Positions 12,152-23,102 of a stretch of DNA of 64,000 nucleotides are shown here, one piece after another. The position numbers and the translations under genes are program-made. How positions within the stretch are numbered: the stretch's first letter is position 1; every line of letters starts with the position of its first letter. The stretch is from assembly GCA_011800155.1 (NCBI GenBank), contig CM022370.1:1488001-1552000 (forward strand). Direction: 5' to 3'. The notes under the pieces are model-generated. The model searched no databases. It worked only from the letters and a program-made list of their open reading frames with translations, and was not told the DNA's origin. The stretch comes from Flammulina velutipes (lineage: Eukaryota; Basidiomycota; Agaricomycetes; Agaricales; Physalacriaceae).

Positions 12152-13625
12152 ATGGCAGTAATGGTGACGAGATGGGGATCCTGTTTGAGGCCATCTTCAA
12201 GTCCGTCACTGCGATTTTGGGCTGTGCGAGCATCCGTTGCACCGGGGTTACTCCAGCGATCCCGTTTTTCGTCTATTTCTAGCTCGCCTTTTCCATCTTT
12301 CTTTCCGACAATGAGCCAGCGAAGAATGTTTGCCACAAAGCACGACGACGACCATAAACCAACTTCAACGTCGGGCGCGACCCACGAACACGGTCCCGAC
12401 GAACACTCTCATTCGCATTCGCTTTTTTCGTCCCATTCGCATTCGCACGACCAGAGTAATGGCGCAGAAATTATTGCAGCGCTCCAGGGCAAAGGTGCGT
12501 CCTACAGCTATCCATTGCTTAACACAGCTCATTCGTCGTTGTAGGCGACAGAGGCAGCCGCATAACACTACTTGGCCTCTTCTCCAACGTCTCGCTCACC
12601 GCTATCAAAGGTCTCGCCGGCTGGTGGCTGCACTCTGCGTCACTACTCGCTGATGCGGGGCACTCGTTGAGTGGTTCGTCCAATGGCGTTCATCACGTTT
12701 AGCACTCACCAATTTCCAATAGATCTTATGGGCGACTTTGTTGTGCTCTTCTGCTGGAATTTATCACGGAGACAGCCCACTGAACGCTACCCGTACGGCT
12801 TTGCCAAGTTCGAGACGTTGGGCACGGCGACTATATCTCTGTTGCTCATTGGCGGCGCGCTGGGCATCGGCTTCCATTCATACCATCTGCTCATCACGGC
12901 CCTGTCTGAGACCGCCGCCACGTTACCCTCTGGTCCTCTGCAAGACGTTCTGCACAACGTTACCAACCTGGCACCACTACCAGAAATCGTTCATCAGCAT
13001 AGTCATGTTCACTCGGTCGACCCCAATGCGGCGTGGTTCGCGCTTCTCAGCATCGTCGTCAAAGAATGGATGTACAGGCTCACACGACGTGTCGCCGACG
13101 ACGAAAATAGCCCTGTACTACTCGCCAGCGCGTACCATCATCGCAGTGACGCGTATTCCAGCCTTGTTGCGTTCTGTGCGATCCTTGGGACTTGGTGGTA
13201 CCCTTCGCTGCCCTTAGACCCCATTGGAGGTCCGTTCCGTTTGCTTTGATCTTTCGTTTCTCATCTCACCATCTTCTCTAGGTCTTTTGGTGTCTGCAGT
13301 CGTCCTAAGACAGGGTGTTGGTCTACTCTCTGGCTCTTGGGCCGACTTGACTGATGCTGGTGTCTCTTCCAAGACCAAGCAGACCCTTCAACGCACATTG
13401 GATCCATTCCTCGACCCCTCATCATCTTCGTCCATCCTCGCAATTCGCAACCTCCGCGCGCGTCATGCAGGATCGCTTATTTATGTCGACCTGATCGCTG
13501 AAGTACCAAGTACCTTCACAGTCATCGAGATTGCAACTTTGGAGGATAAGATAAGAGAAGCGTTGATGACAGCAAGGAAGGAGGTTGCTGAAGTCCGCGT
13601 CAAGTTCCATCCTACGGATAACTAG
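12152..13625 (+). CDS. Mitochondrial cation diffusion facilitator, MMT1/MMT2-like
   Basis: CDF-family transporter expected to move iron or zinc across a mitochondrial membrane. The first exon gives an Arg/Ser-rich, acid-poor presequence (RWGSCLRPSSSPSLRFW, then LLQRSRFSSISS), which suggests mitochondrial import. A His-rich loop follows (HEHGPDEHSHSHS, SHSHSHDQS). The membrane core has LLGLFSNVSLTAIKGLAGWW and the metal-site motif ADAGHSLSDLMGDFV, interrupted by an intron between S and D. Then come RYPYGFAKFETLGT, a second site in SAYHHRSDAYSSLV, and the cytoplasmic C-terminal domain to the stop at 13625. An in-frame GTG precedes the chosen ATG. The DAGHSLSDL order matches yeast MMT better than ZnT-type CDFs. 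Confidence 0.85.
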
Positions 13626-14081
13626 ACTAGTTAGTTGCATAACTTATGTTACATGTAGGCCTTTCTAATAATTTGGGACCTGGGATGCATGGTGTATCCT
13701 TATTTCACTATTCGTGTATTGAACTCCAAATACAACACACGTATGTACAGTTCGCCCGCAAACGCCAGTAGACTCGAACCACTCCCTATCCACACCGATG
13801 ATAGTCGATCTGTCATTCGTGGATAGGCACGATCGACTGTTATCTACAAGAAAGCCTAGTCTGCAAGTTTATGTTCAATTCCATTGATGCGCCACCTAAT
13901 CTTGCGTGTTCAGCCGCAAGAGATCTGTTATTGACGTTGTGTTGGTGAGACATCCAAAATCTAGTATAACATTCTAATTTACATACAGATGAAAGTGTCC
14001 ACGGTGCACAAGAAAGCAAGGAAAGAGCAAGCAAGGGAGATCTATTTACAGCAAGTAGGCATGTATGTATGGGCATCAGTA
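13626..14081. other. Convergent intergenic region with UTRs
   Basis: The 456 bp between the MMT-like stop and the PAL stop contain the interleaved inverted repeats noted at 13785-13840 and AT-rich flanks. No coding sequence is supported. Confidence 0.45.
13785..13840. repeat. Interleaved inverted repeats (H-type pseudoknot candidate)
   Basis: CCTATCCAC (13785-13793) is complementary to GTGGATAGG (13819-13827), and AGTCGATC (13803-13810) to GATCGACT (13831-13838). The pairs interleave rather than nest, which is the topology of an H-type pseudoknot with 9- and 8-bp perfect stems. It lies in the convergent gap between the MMT-like gene and PAL, so it could belong to either 3' UTR. Confidence 0.4.
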
Positions 14082-16821
14082 CTAGAGCTTGCTGCGAGGC
14101 AGAGCCTCAAAGAGGTCTGCTACGACGTCGTGGAATTTGCCGTCCCGGATGGCCTATAGAAATCCCGTTAGCTATCGCATTCATCCATATCATAAAACCT
14201 CACCTCATAGATCGACGAGATGTTCTGACCAATAGTAGGGTCATCGACGCCCAGCCCATTGGCAAAGGCGCTATAGTTCTCCGAGCCATGCATGCGAATT
14301 CCCAAAGAGACACGGATGAATTCGTACACCGAACGTGTCCGGCCTAAAAGGGAGCTGGCAGGAGTGGCACCACGCTCGCCCGAAAGGTAGCTTGCGCGTA
14401 GTCTATCAAACAGCTGCGTAGCGCGCGAAGAGATATTAGATCTAAAGCGAGGGATGGCGCTGAGGGCGTCAGGCATGACTCGAGTTGAGGTGAACACCTC
14501 CACGAGCATCGGCGCGAAAGATGCGGTCACCTCCTTCATCTGGTCCACGGCGTCCATTGTGGTCGTCTTATCCATAGTATGTTGGTATTTTGAATATAGG
14601 GATGAGTGTAGCAGGTCCATTTCCTCAGAAGAGAGGTTGTTTGAGAAAAGCTTAGACACTTCTTCAGCGATAATGGCGCGGACACCGACATCTAGGTCGC
14701 GTCGGAGGGCACGAAGGTCAACAGCTGTATACGTGTGAGCCCGCAGTGTCACAAAAAAGGAGAGAAGGAGAATTACCTTGGCAGAGGAGGTAGAGGTACG
14801 AGGACATAAGAATGGTCAGGACATCCAGAGAAGTCACAGTCGCTCGGGCAGAGATCAGAGCCAACGAGCTAGGTAAAGTTCAAAGTCAGCCTGGAATTCA
14901 TAGAGCGTTGAAGAGAAAACCCACTTCACAGCCTGGTTGTGCATCTCGGCGGATTGAATGTGTGTGGTGACGGGGTTTGCGAGGTAGCCTAACTCTGAGA
15001 CGTACGCTGCAGTGGCGATATCGACACCCTTGCCGTGGTAGTTCAAAGACGGATCAGAAGCAGCGAGCGAAGGCGGAAGGCCATGGTTCATAGCGGGGTT
15101 GACCAGTTCGGTGCTTTGAGAAAACATAAGCTTGCCGATGTGATGCACTGCAAGACGTGTCTTTTCCATGGCGTTAGAGATAGCCATAGCTTGGAAGTTG
15201 CCGCCGTGGTGAACTTCACCAGTGTTCCCATCAACAAGCGGGTTATCAGTGGCTATTAAACTTTGTGTTAGATGCGGGAAATTGGAATAAAAGGCGATGC
15301 TTACTTGAGTTACATTCTTGAGTGACTGATGCTAGTGCAGCGAGAATATCTTCTATTTGAGGGCCGAGGAATTGGGGCGAGGTCCTCAATGGGTAGCGGT
15401 CCTGGCGTAACTCATATTTGTCTTGGTTGATGGACACTTCCTCTTCGTGTCCGGAGGCAAGTTTACTGCCTTGCAGAAGATTCCACATGTTGTTGGCGGC
15501 TTCGATCTGGTAAGATGCGGCAATTTGTAAGTAGATGAAACAAAGATAAATTCAAGATTGTTTACCTGGCCAGGATGAGGCCGAGCAGTGACATGGATGA
15601 AAGGCGCATATGATCCTGTTGTTCCACAAAGAGCCTCCGTGCCAAGAGCAGTACAGACTTGAGCCAGAAGAGCAAGATGAGTTGCCTCAGTCAGAGCAAG
15701 TGACGCGACTGCCGCGGAAAATGCCGTCCCGTTCAAAATGCCTAAACCCTCTTTGGACGCAAGAGTGACTGGTTTGATCTTGTGCGCAGCCAAAGCGTCT
15801 CTAGATGAGACCATTTTTCGCGCACCGAAGGCAGAAGGTCCATCGAAGACGCGAATCGATGGGTTGGCGGCTGAAAACCGAGCGTGGTGAGCCGGAGAAC
15901 GTCTAAATGAATGTAAAGACGTACTCAAGGTTCCAGCCACATATGAGAGAGGAGATAAATCTTAATCACTGTTCAGGGACCAGTTTAATTATCGAGCACG
16001 TAAACATACCTCCGGAGGCTGAGATGCTTGAGCGAAGCGGGACTACTGGTGTGATGTTGGCTCGGAGCAGGTCATTGATCTTTTCAATAAGCTCCCATCT
16101 AGTACGTGTTAGCGATACCGTTCAGCGATGCTGGGGACACATCACGAACCGAACTCCTGAATGCCCCCGTATCAACGAGTTCATTCGGATTAGCATGGCA
16201 CCTCTGTGGTTATGGTAAGTACACGGTCAGATCTAGAACATGGAGAATTTACCGAACCCAAGCCTCAGGCATGCTTGTCGCGGCCATCGGATCCATTAGA
16301 GGAAGTACACCTAGAGTCTTGCTTGAGCTGGGGAGAACGCCAGCATGCTGATGTTGAAGAAGAGCCTGCTGCAGCTTGAGAGGTTGGTCAGTGTCCGCTA
16401 GGAATTGAATTAGATGCGGGGCGGAATCATAGTTTGCATCGACTGACCGCTGCCACCAAAGCCAGTGGAGACGCCGTAGACACTAGTGCCTTGCTCCACC
16501 TTTTCAGCGATGACGGCGCGACTCTTCTCGACGCCTTCCTTGACCTGTGCACTCTGACTCAACTCAACGTTGGCGTTGTAGCGCGCAGCGGCGGTCACAG
16601 CGGCGAGAGACAGTGTATGGCCATCTACATTAATGGTGCGTCCATTCCTAGGAGAAGGTAAGTGGAGAAAAATACGAGAGAAGACGCGTAACATACTTGT
16701 AGCTCTTGAGTTCCCGGTGGCTATCAAGAAATTTGTGCAATAGGGTAGCAGTACGGCGCGCGTCTAGGAAAGTGTCGCGGGCAGCCCTGGCATTGTCGAG
16801 GTCGAAGAGTTCTGAAGGCAT
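14082..16821 (-). CDS. PAL: Phenylalanine ammonia-lyase
   Basis: Deaminates L-Phe to trans-cinnamate, feeding phenylpropanoid-type metabolism. The start ATG at 16821 gives [16 protein letters not shown]. Landmarks in order: [34 protein letters not shown] (catalytic Tyr), [24 protein letters not shown], and the MIO-forming triad in [17 protein letters not shown], split by the intron near 16010. Later come [42 protein letters not shown] and [18 protein letters not shown]. The C-terminal shielding domain ends ALPRSKL. About ten short introns interrupt it. HQ in LLQHQ corresponds to the selectivity region of yeast-type PALs, some of which also use Tyr. It looks intact. Confidence 0.95.
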
Positions 16822-17662
16822 GTCGTCTGGGAGATGGATAGGTTACAGAGTAGAGATGAACGAAGCTTTATAGTCCCAGTTCGGATGAGATCCGGGCTGA
16901 GATCGAGGTTGTGGCTGATAGGATTTCTACGGCGAGAGACAAGCGAGTGATCGTGTGTTTGAGTTACAAACTGGGTTTCGTATGACGTACCGCTATACGT
17001 CCGCGCGAAGAGAAAGGGCGTTTCGACTGGGCTGAGCCACAGAATCTCCGCTGAATTACCTTGACGTTGTAAACACGAGCGAGTTCAGAATACCAACTAT
17101 CCATCTTCCGTCAAGAACCCCTTATGTTATTGGTGATAAGATCCTGCCGGTTGTGGTTGCAAATGTCTTTGCAGGTCACTTGAAGAATTCTACGTGGAGG
17201 GAATCAGGTAGGAGGCCAAGATCCGGTATACGCGAAGGCATTTGGGGTACATAATTTTTGCAAGGTCGAACGACGCTGGGGAAATACCGGTTGAAACGGC
17301 CTGTAACGGTCGATGAGTCGAATATTCCTAACAAGGAGGACGATCGCTGAAAAGAAGTGAACAGTACTAGGTGCCGCGGAAACAAGATGGCAGATCAAAG
17401 CTGAGTAGTATCTGCATCGAAGCTAGACGTGTATTGGACTATCGGGCGTTCGATACATATCAGACCGGCGGACAGCAGTCCAAGAGGCTTTCAGTTCGTA
17501 GTCAGTAAGTGAGTGAGTACATGTAAAATTCACAAGTCAGCGCCATATCAATGTCAAAGGCGCTTACACAGCTGACGGCGCCGGGAATTCAACACGGCCA
17601 AACATTCTCGGTCATGCTCTGCAAACACGTCTTGCCTCCTGCCACCATCTTCAGAGCGTCGT
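16822..17662. other. Divergent intergenic region PAL / NIPA-like
   Basis: About 840 bp containing the PAL TATA-like element and presumably both promoters. Short ORFs on the minus strand (17176-17398) have no family marks. No repeat or RNA gene was noticed. Confidence 0.45.
16867..16872 (-). promoter_or_regulatory. TATA-like element of PAL
   Basis: On the minus strand CTATAAAG lies about 46 bp before the PAL ATG, a plausible core promoter for an inducible gene. Confidence 0.4.
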
Positions 17663-19541
17663 ATGGACAGTCCAGAAGACCCGACGCCAGCCCACCATGC
17701 AAATCCAGTGGTTGCTTTCATTATTGGCCTCGGAATTATCCTGTTGGCGTCCATCATGAACGCTGCAGGTCTAAATCTTACAAAGTTGGACCATGTAATA
17801 GTCACCTTCAACACTTCACGTTATCCTTCAACCCACCCTGTCAACCATTAGGTCCGCACTCAAGCCATACCAAAAGCTTCACGCCGAAAGGACTACTTGC
17901 GTCCATTATGGCTCCTCGGCATGATCCTTTACATGTCAGTTCAGTTCATTTCTCAAATTCTTATCATCCTACTAACTGTCTACAGTCTATCTCAATTAAT
18001 CGGTAGTACCCTGGCCCTTGAGTACATGCGCGCAGGTATTGGCTGCCTCCAAGCCCTCTTCCTCCTCAGTACTAACCTCTTTCAGAATATGTTGCGCCCT
18101 TAGGGTCTACGTCCCTCGTCTTCAATTTCCTGTTCGCCCGGTTCCTCGTTGGTACTCCCGTCACTAGTACGGACATCTACGTGCGTGATACGGCATAACG
18201 TTTCATTCAGATACTCATCGTTCCGTATCACAGGGAACCATCGTCGTCGTTCTCGGCGTTGTTGGTATTGTCGCGTTCGGTTCCATTAACAGCGGTCTTG
18301 CCACAGAGACTGATGTCAAGCATCTCACGCAGTTGTGGCGGCGTGGTGGCTGGCTTGGCTTCTTTTTCGTCATGGCGTTTGCCTTGATGCTTCTGTTAAT
18401 GTTCACCTCTCTACTCGACGATCTCTTGACCGCTAGAGCTGATATCACCGCCGTTCCTTTCTCGGCCAACAACTCTTCCCGAAATCAGACCGCTGGGCCA
18501 TTCAAGAGAGGGTGGAACTCCGTTTTGCGCCGTATAATGGATTTATTGGAGATGTGGACATCCCCCAAAGATGACAAGACTGTCGCCTGGACACTGGGCA
18601 TTGGGTGGGCGTGTTGTGGTGGAGGGTTGGCTGGAGGCACATTAGTCTTTGCTAAAGCTACAGTCCAGCTTCTCTCCGGATCGTTGTCGCACGAAAATCC
18701 CGGCAACCAGTTTGGACACGCTGCGCCTATATTCACCATCATCTTACTTGCCGTAACTGCGGTCCTTCAAATCGTGTGTCTCAACCGGGGCCTCAAAGTT
18801 TACGACTCGACTTTAGTCGTTCCCGTTTTCTACGGGGTGTATACCGCGACTGGGTGAGTTATCTGCCCGAGAATCCATGGGATTTGCTCACTCATATCGT
18901 CACCAGGTTCCTGGATTCCTTGGTACGAATCCATCATCTCGTTCACGCTGTCTATTGACACCAATGCATAGATCTTCAATAATGAGGTCGACTCTTATCA
19001 AACTTGGACTCTGTTCCTGATCTTTGTCTCTATCCTCATCCTCATCTCCGGGGTCGTGTTATTAACGCACAAGAAGCCTGAACCAGGGGCCAAAGCGGCT
19101 GCTCCTCCTATTAGCTTAGCTAGACCTCGCGCTAAAAAGCCGAAAGCAGCTACTGGGAGCAAGACGGATCTGCATAATGGAGATGAAGCGGATTCGCCTT
19201 CAAATGATGAGGAACAAGTGTTATGGGCGGTCGGAGACGAAAGTGACGACGATGATGCCGGAGACGAGGACGAGGACGTTGATCACCACCAGAACCCGCT
19301 AAATCAACGCAAGATTGGGAGCGGAAGCAAGTCAAACCTGTCGCGAGCTGAACCGCCAGGGGAAGAGGGTGTGGGATTGATCAAAAATTTGGACGTGGAC
19401 GTGGACAATGTTGATCTGGAGAGCGGAAGGCATGAGGCTCGGCCGTCTGTGACGCGACGTCGAAGCGTTTCCAACAGTACACAAGATGATCCCTTCCGAG
19501 ACGACGAATTTGGCGAATGGAAAGGTGGACGGGGTACATAA
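17663..19541 (+). CDS. NIPA-like magnesium transporter
   Basis: Multi-pass membrane protein of the NIPA (DUF803) branch of the drug/metabolite transporter superfamily, whose animal members carry Mg2+. TM1 is VVAFIIGLGIILLASIMNAA. The family blocks KDYLRPLWLLGMILYI, YVAPLGSTSLVFNFLFARFL and GTIVVVLGVVGIVAFGSIN follow once introns are removed, then GGWLGFFFVMAFALMLL, HAAPIFTIILLAVTAVLQIV, LNRGLKVYDSTLVVPVFYG and a last TM (LFLIFVSILILISGVVL). The C-terminus is a long cytosolic tail rich in Asp/Glu and Lys. Membrane topology is clear; the ion is inferred from family. Confidence 0.85.
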
Positions 19542-19728
19542 GAGTTGACAGGCGGTTACATATCTACATAGGCTTAACGTTAATGCTCGCATTCATTATT
19601 GTATCATATCACACAGGTTCCTAATTCCCATGCACTATCTAACTGTCTCGACTTTGAATGCAATTTGAATGAGCACAGTTCGTCGAGTTCTCCGCTGATG
19701 TCAATATCATTCTTGGACTCATACCGTC

Positions 19729-21380
19729 ATGGCTCGCGACAAAGATTTCGTTATGGGTGCCAACGACTCGGACTCGGACATTGACATCTCCCTGGATCCC
19801 GTGGCCAAGGGGAAGGGAAAAGGCAAAGCCTCTGACAAACGAAAATCTGACAAGTCAAAAGCAAAAGCAAAAGATGTGCGTGTTTCGTGTTTTGTGTCGT
19901 ATTAGTAGATGGAAAGTCATACGAGAATAGCAAGCATACACCTGGGAGGCTTCGTACACCCGTTCATGGGATACAGTCCAAGAAGATGAAGCAGGGAGCT
20001 TGCAGGGAGCGGTCGACGATTGGATGACCAGAGGCAGACGGCGGAGGTAAGCGCTTTTGCTTGAATAATTCCCCACAACTAAATGACTCATCAGACAACA
20101 AGGCTCTGGAGCTGCGATACGACGGTCTATAATACGACATCTCGTGCTTATACTGGACCTTTCAGCATCCATGCTCGACCGCGACATGCGCCCAACGCGA
20201 TTCACGCTCACGCTACAATACGCGCGCGAATTCATCGTCGAATGGTTTGACCAAAATCCACTAGGCCAGATTGGTGTGGTGGGTATGCGCGCAGGTGTCG
20301 GGGAACGCATATGTGAAATGTCTGGTAATTCTTCTTGAATGGTGCCCAAGGTGGATAATGACGTTTGACGCGCTGCAGGTAACCCACAGGAAGTGCTCAA
20401 GTCGATAGCGGACCGACATAAACTTCTACCTACGGGAGATCCAAGCCTGCAAAATGCGATCGAGATGGCGAGGAATAGCATGAGGTTTGTTTCGTCCGAC
20501 ATGGGTTGACCATGAGAGCTGATAAACGCTGTCTTAGCCATCTTCCAACTCATTCTTCGCGTGAGATGATAATTATCTTTGGATCTTTGACGACTTGCGA
20601 TCCGGGAAACTTGCATGAGACACTCGATGCATGCGTCAAGAACAAAATACGGATTTCGGTGGTGGCGCTGGCGGCCGAAATGAAGATTTGTCGCGACCTT
20701 TGTGATAAAACGGGAGGTAAGACAATAGTGGCTATATTATCTCAACGCGTATTATTAATCTTCGTTCCTATAGGTGTATTTGGTGTCGCAATGAACGAAG
20801 GTCACTACAAAGATCTCCTGTTCGAACTTGTCCCTCCCCCCGCGCAACGTGCAGCGACGCGACTGTCAGGTGCAGGTGGTGGCGCCTCTGCGAACCCAGC
20901 GGCAGATTTGATGATGATGGGTTTCCCGACGCGTCTCCCCGACGCTTCGCCCCTGAGCCTTTGTGTCTGTCACGCAGAGTTGAAGAGCGAGGGATTCATA
21001 TGTCCGCGATGCATGTCTAAAGTGTGCAATGTTCCTACTGATTGCGACGTATGTGGGTTGATGATCGTAAGTTCTCCTCATTTGGCGAGGAGTTATCATC
21101 ATCTATTCCCGGTGAAGCCGTACGAAGCTTTGTTCGTTTTATTCACTGCTATCCTTGTAATTAAGCTGATGCTTGGGGTAGGAAAGAAATACCTCTACGT
21201 GCCAGCGCGCGGTGTCATGCCTGTGCGTGCTTATTTCCCGTCGCTGCCGCTTCTGCGACTGCGGAGGGTATGAGCCCTGTTGGTCGATATCGATGTCCAG
21301 AATGTAAGAATGATTTTTGTTCGGACTGCGATGTATTTGTACACGATGTCGTGCACTGTTGCGCTGGCTGTGGAAAATGA
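19729..21380 (+). CDS. SSL1: TFIIH core subunit SSL1 (p44/GTF2H2)
   Basis: Subunit of TFIIH that stimulates the XPD helicase in repair and transcription initiation. An acidic/Lys N-terminus is followed by [19 protein letters not shown] and a von Willebrand-A-like domain ([56 protein letters not shown]). Zinc motifs follow: [15 protein letters not shown] and [20 protein letters not shown]. Taking the intron at about 21132-21181, the last exon gives [15 protein letters not shown] and the RING-like [27 protein letters not shown], with TGA at 21378-21380. It is convergent with the kinase-like gene 63 bp away. The family order is complete. Confidence 0.93.
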
Positions 21381-21443
21381 TTACAACTTTGCATATAATC
21401 AATATCACTAAATGTGAAAAGTTAGTTGACAATTTATTCATGT

Positions 21444-22378
21444 CTAAGTAGGTGTAGGAGTGGGCAAGATCGGGATTTGTTCATATGCTGGAGAGGGACA
21501 GACATCGTATAAAAATCGCTCTCCCAACAGCTGCTTCGTCCAACGTCCTCCCGCGGCTTCCTCTATGGCGTTGAGCCATATTTCTGGAGCTGTATGACCA
21601 GAATAACGAGCCTTCGTCACTTCCCAGTATTCTGGCCGCCATCCCGCCGAGTCCCAATCGATAATTGCTGATATTGACCCTTTGTGAATCATGATATTGC
21701 GAGGCAGCAAGTCGCCATGCGTGAATTTCACCACATGATACGGCTCGATGTGTGATATGTACGCCGATCGACAGAAGTCGTCGTCTGCCCACGTTTCAAT
21801 AGGCGAGTTGGTACCACGAAGAAAGTAATGAAAGTCATCAACGGTCGGGAATGGTCCACAGATGCGGTTAGATGCAAGACGATAGTCAAAAATAGGGCCG
21901 CCATTCGCCGACGCCACACTAGGAGACGGAGGTACCAGCGCCCGTAGTTGTCGAATATAGCCCTTGAGCTGTTCAAGAATATGGGCACGTTGATCATCGG
22001 ATAGATATTTCCACACTATATCCGCTGGCCGACCAGATACGAGAGACATTTCAATATACGTCCATCTCCCGCCTTTATAAGTCATTTGGAGGTCGGGAAG
22101 GGGGATGGTAGTGTAGCGTTTGACGTACTCCATGGCCTCGGCCTCGGACTCATAAATGACGCGTCCGGACTTGAGGACCGTGTTGCAACCAATCCGATAT
22201 GTCCTGGGGCCATAGTAGCCACCGAAGAGAGACCAAAACCTTCGCCTCAAGTTGAGGTTGTGAATCTTCCAAGGACTGAGGGGAGGCGGAAGGGCTGAGG
22301 TACATTAACGGTCAAGTAGAACAGGAAGGGATAGAACAAGTTACCTGTGGCAGTGTCCTCTGGCTTGGTACCAGACAT
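21444..22378 (-). CDS. APH/choline-kinase-fold phosphotransferase
   Basis: Small-molecule or protein kinase-like fold of the aminoglycoside phosphotransferase family. Exon 1 (22378-22343) encodes MSGTKPEDTAT, then an intron of about 50 nt. The main exon has a Lys in NTVLKSGRVIYESEAEAM, YIEMSLVSGRPAD (hinge), the Brenner-type catalytic loop VKFTHGDLLPRNIM and the metal-binding SAIIDWDSAGWRPEYWE. HGDLxxxN plus IDWDxAG is diagnostic. These genes are much expanded in mushrooms, and the substrate is unknown. The Pro-rich C-terminus ends PTPTPT. Confidence 0.85.
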
Positions 22379-23102
22379 GGCGAGAGAAAGAAAGGATTTC
22401 TAGGCACGTGCACCGATTGATCCACTGGACAAGTTTTGCCTTGGGAAGCGAATTCACATTCAAGCTCGTGTTGCCTCGCTTATGTAGTGCTTGGAGGTTT
22501 GAAAAGATGTAACATTCATTCTAATTTTCAGAAAGAATGGATCAAATATACCAAGCAATGAGCTATCAACAAGGCATTACCTACTTCTGGGTGACTACTG
22601 GCCATACCGTGACAGCACCACCAGTACTGACAGTGATAGTAGCAACGACGTCGACAACTTGTTCCAACACTCTTGTAACTTCAAGTAGTAACTGTGGCGT
22701 TTCCATCACGTTGCAATTATAGAGAATTGTAATAATTGTTACCGCTGTCACAGATTTCTCCCCACCTTTGCTTGTGAGACAAGAGCAAACAATGTCTGAC
22801 CACTCATTTGACGCAGCGCTTGGTATAGGATCGCTTTGATATCTCTTTTCCGACTATGAAAGGTCCAATAAATGTGTACTGCGTACTTGGTTACATGGCT
22901 AGCCGACGTAAACGTACTGGGAAAGATCGCGGCTGCAGTGCCGGATTCGGGCGGCAGGATGCGGAGTTCCAAAAGAAATTCATGGTCACGCGGTGCTTGG
23001 GGGCTACGCGACCCACGTGATCTGAAAAGTCCTTTGACGCGACTTTGACGACGACTTGACCTGCGACTATCACCATTTAGAGGACCCATAGACGGCTGCC
23101 AC
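22379..23102. other. Divergent intergenic region
   Basis: About 720 bp between the kinase-like gene and the Nse6-like gene. A 61-codon Thr/Ser-rich plus-strand ORF at 22537-22722 lacks support and I do not call it. Nothing else was seen. Confidence 0.4.

Noticed and set aside
13765..13800. tRNA-like B box on the minus strand (GGTTCGAGTCT)
   Set aside because: No matching A box, acceptor stem or anticodon arm could be found around it.
22537..22722. 61-codon Thr/Ser-rich ORF
   Set aside because: No signal peptide, family motif or splice partner; lies in a divergent promoter region.
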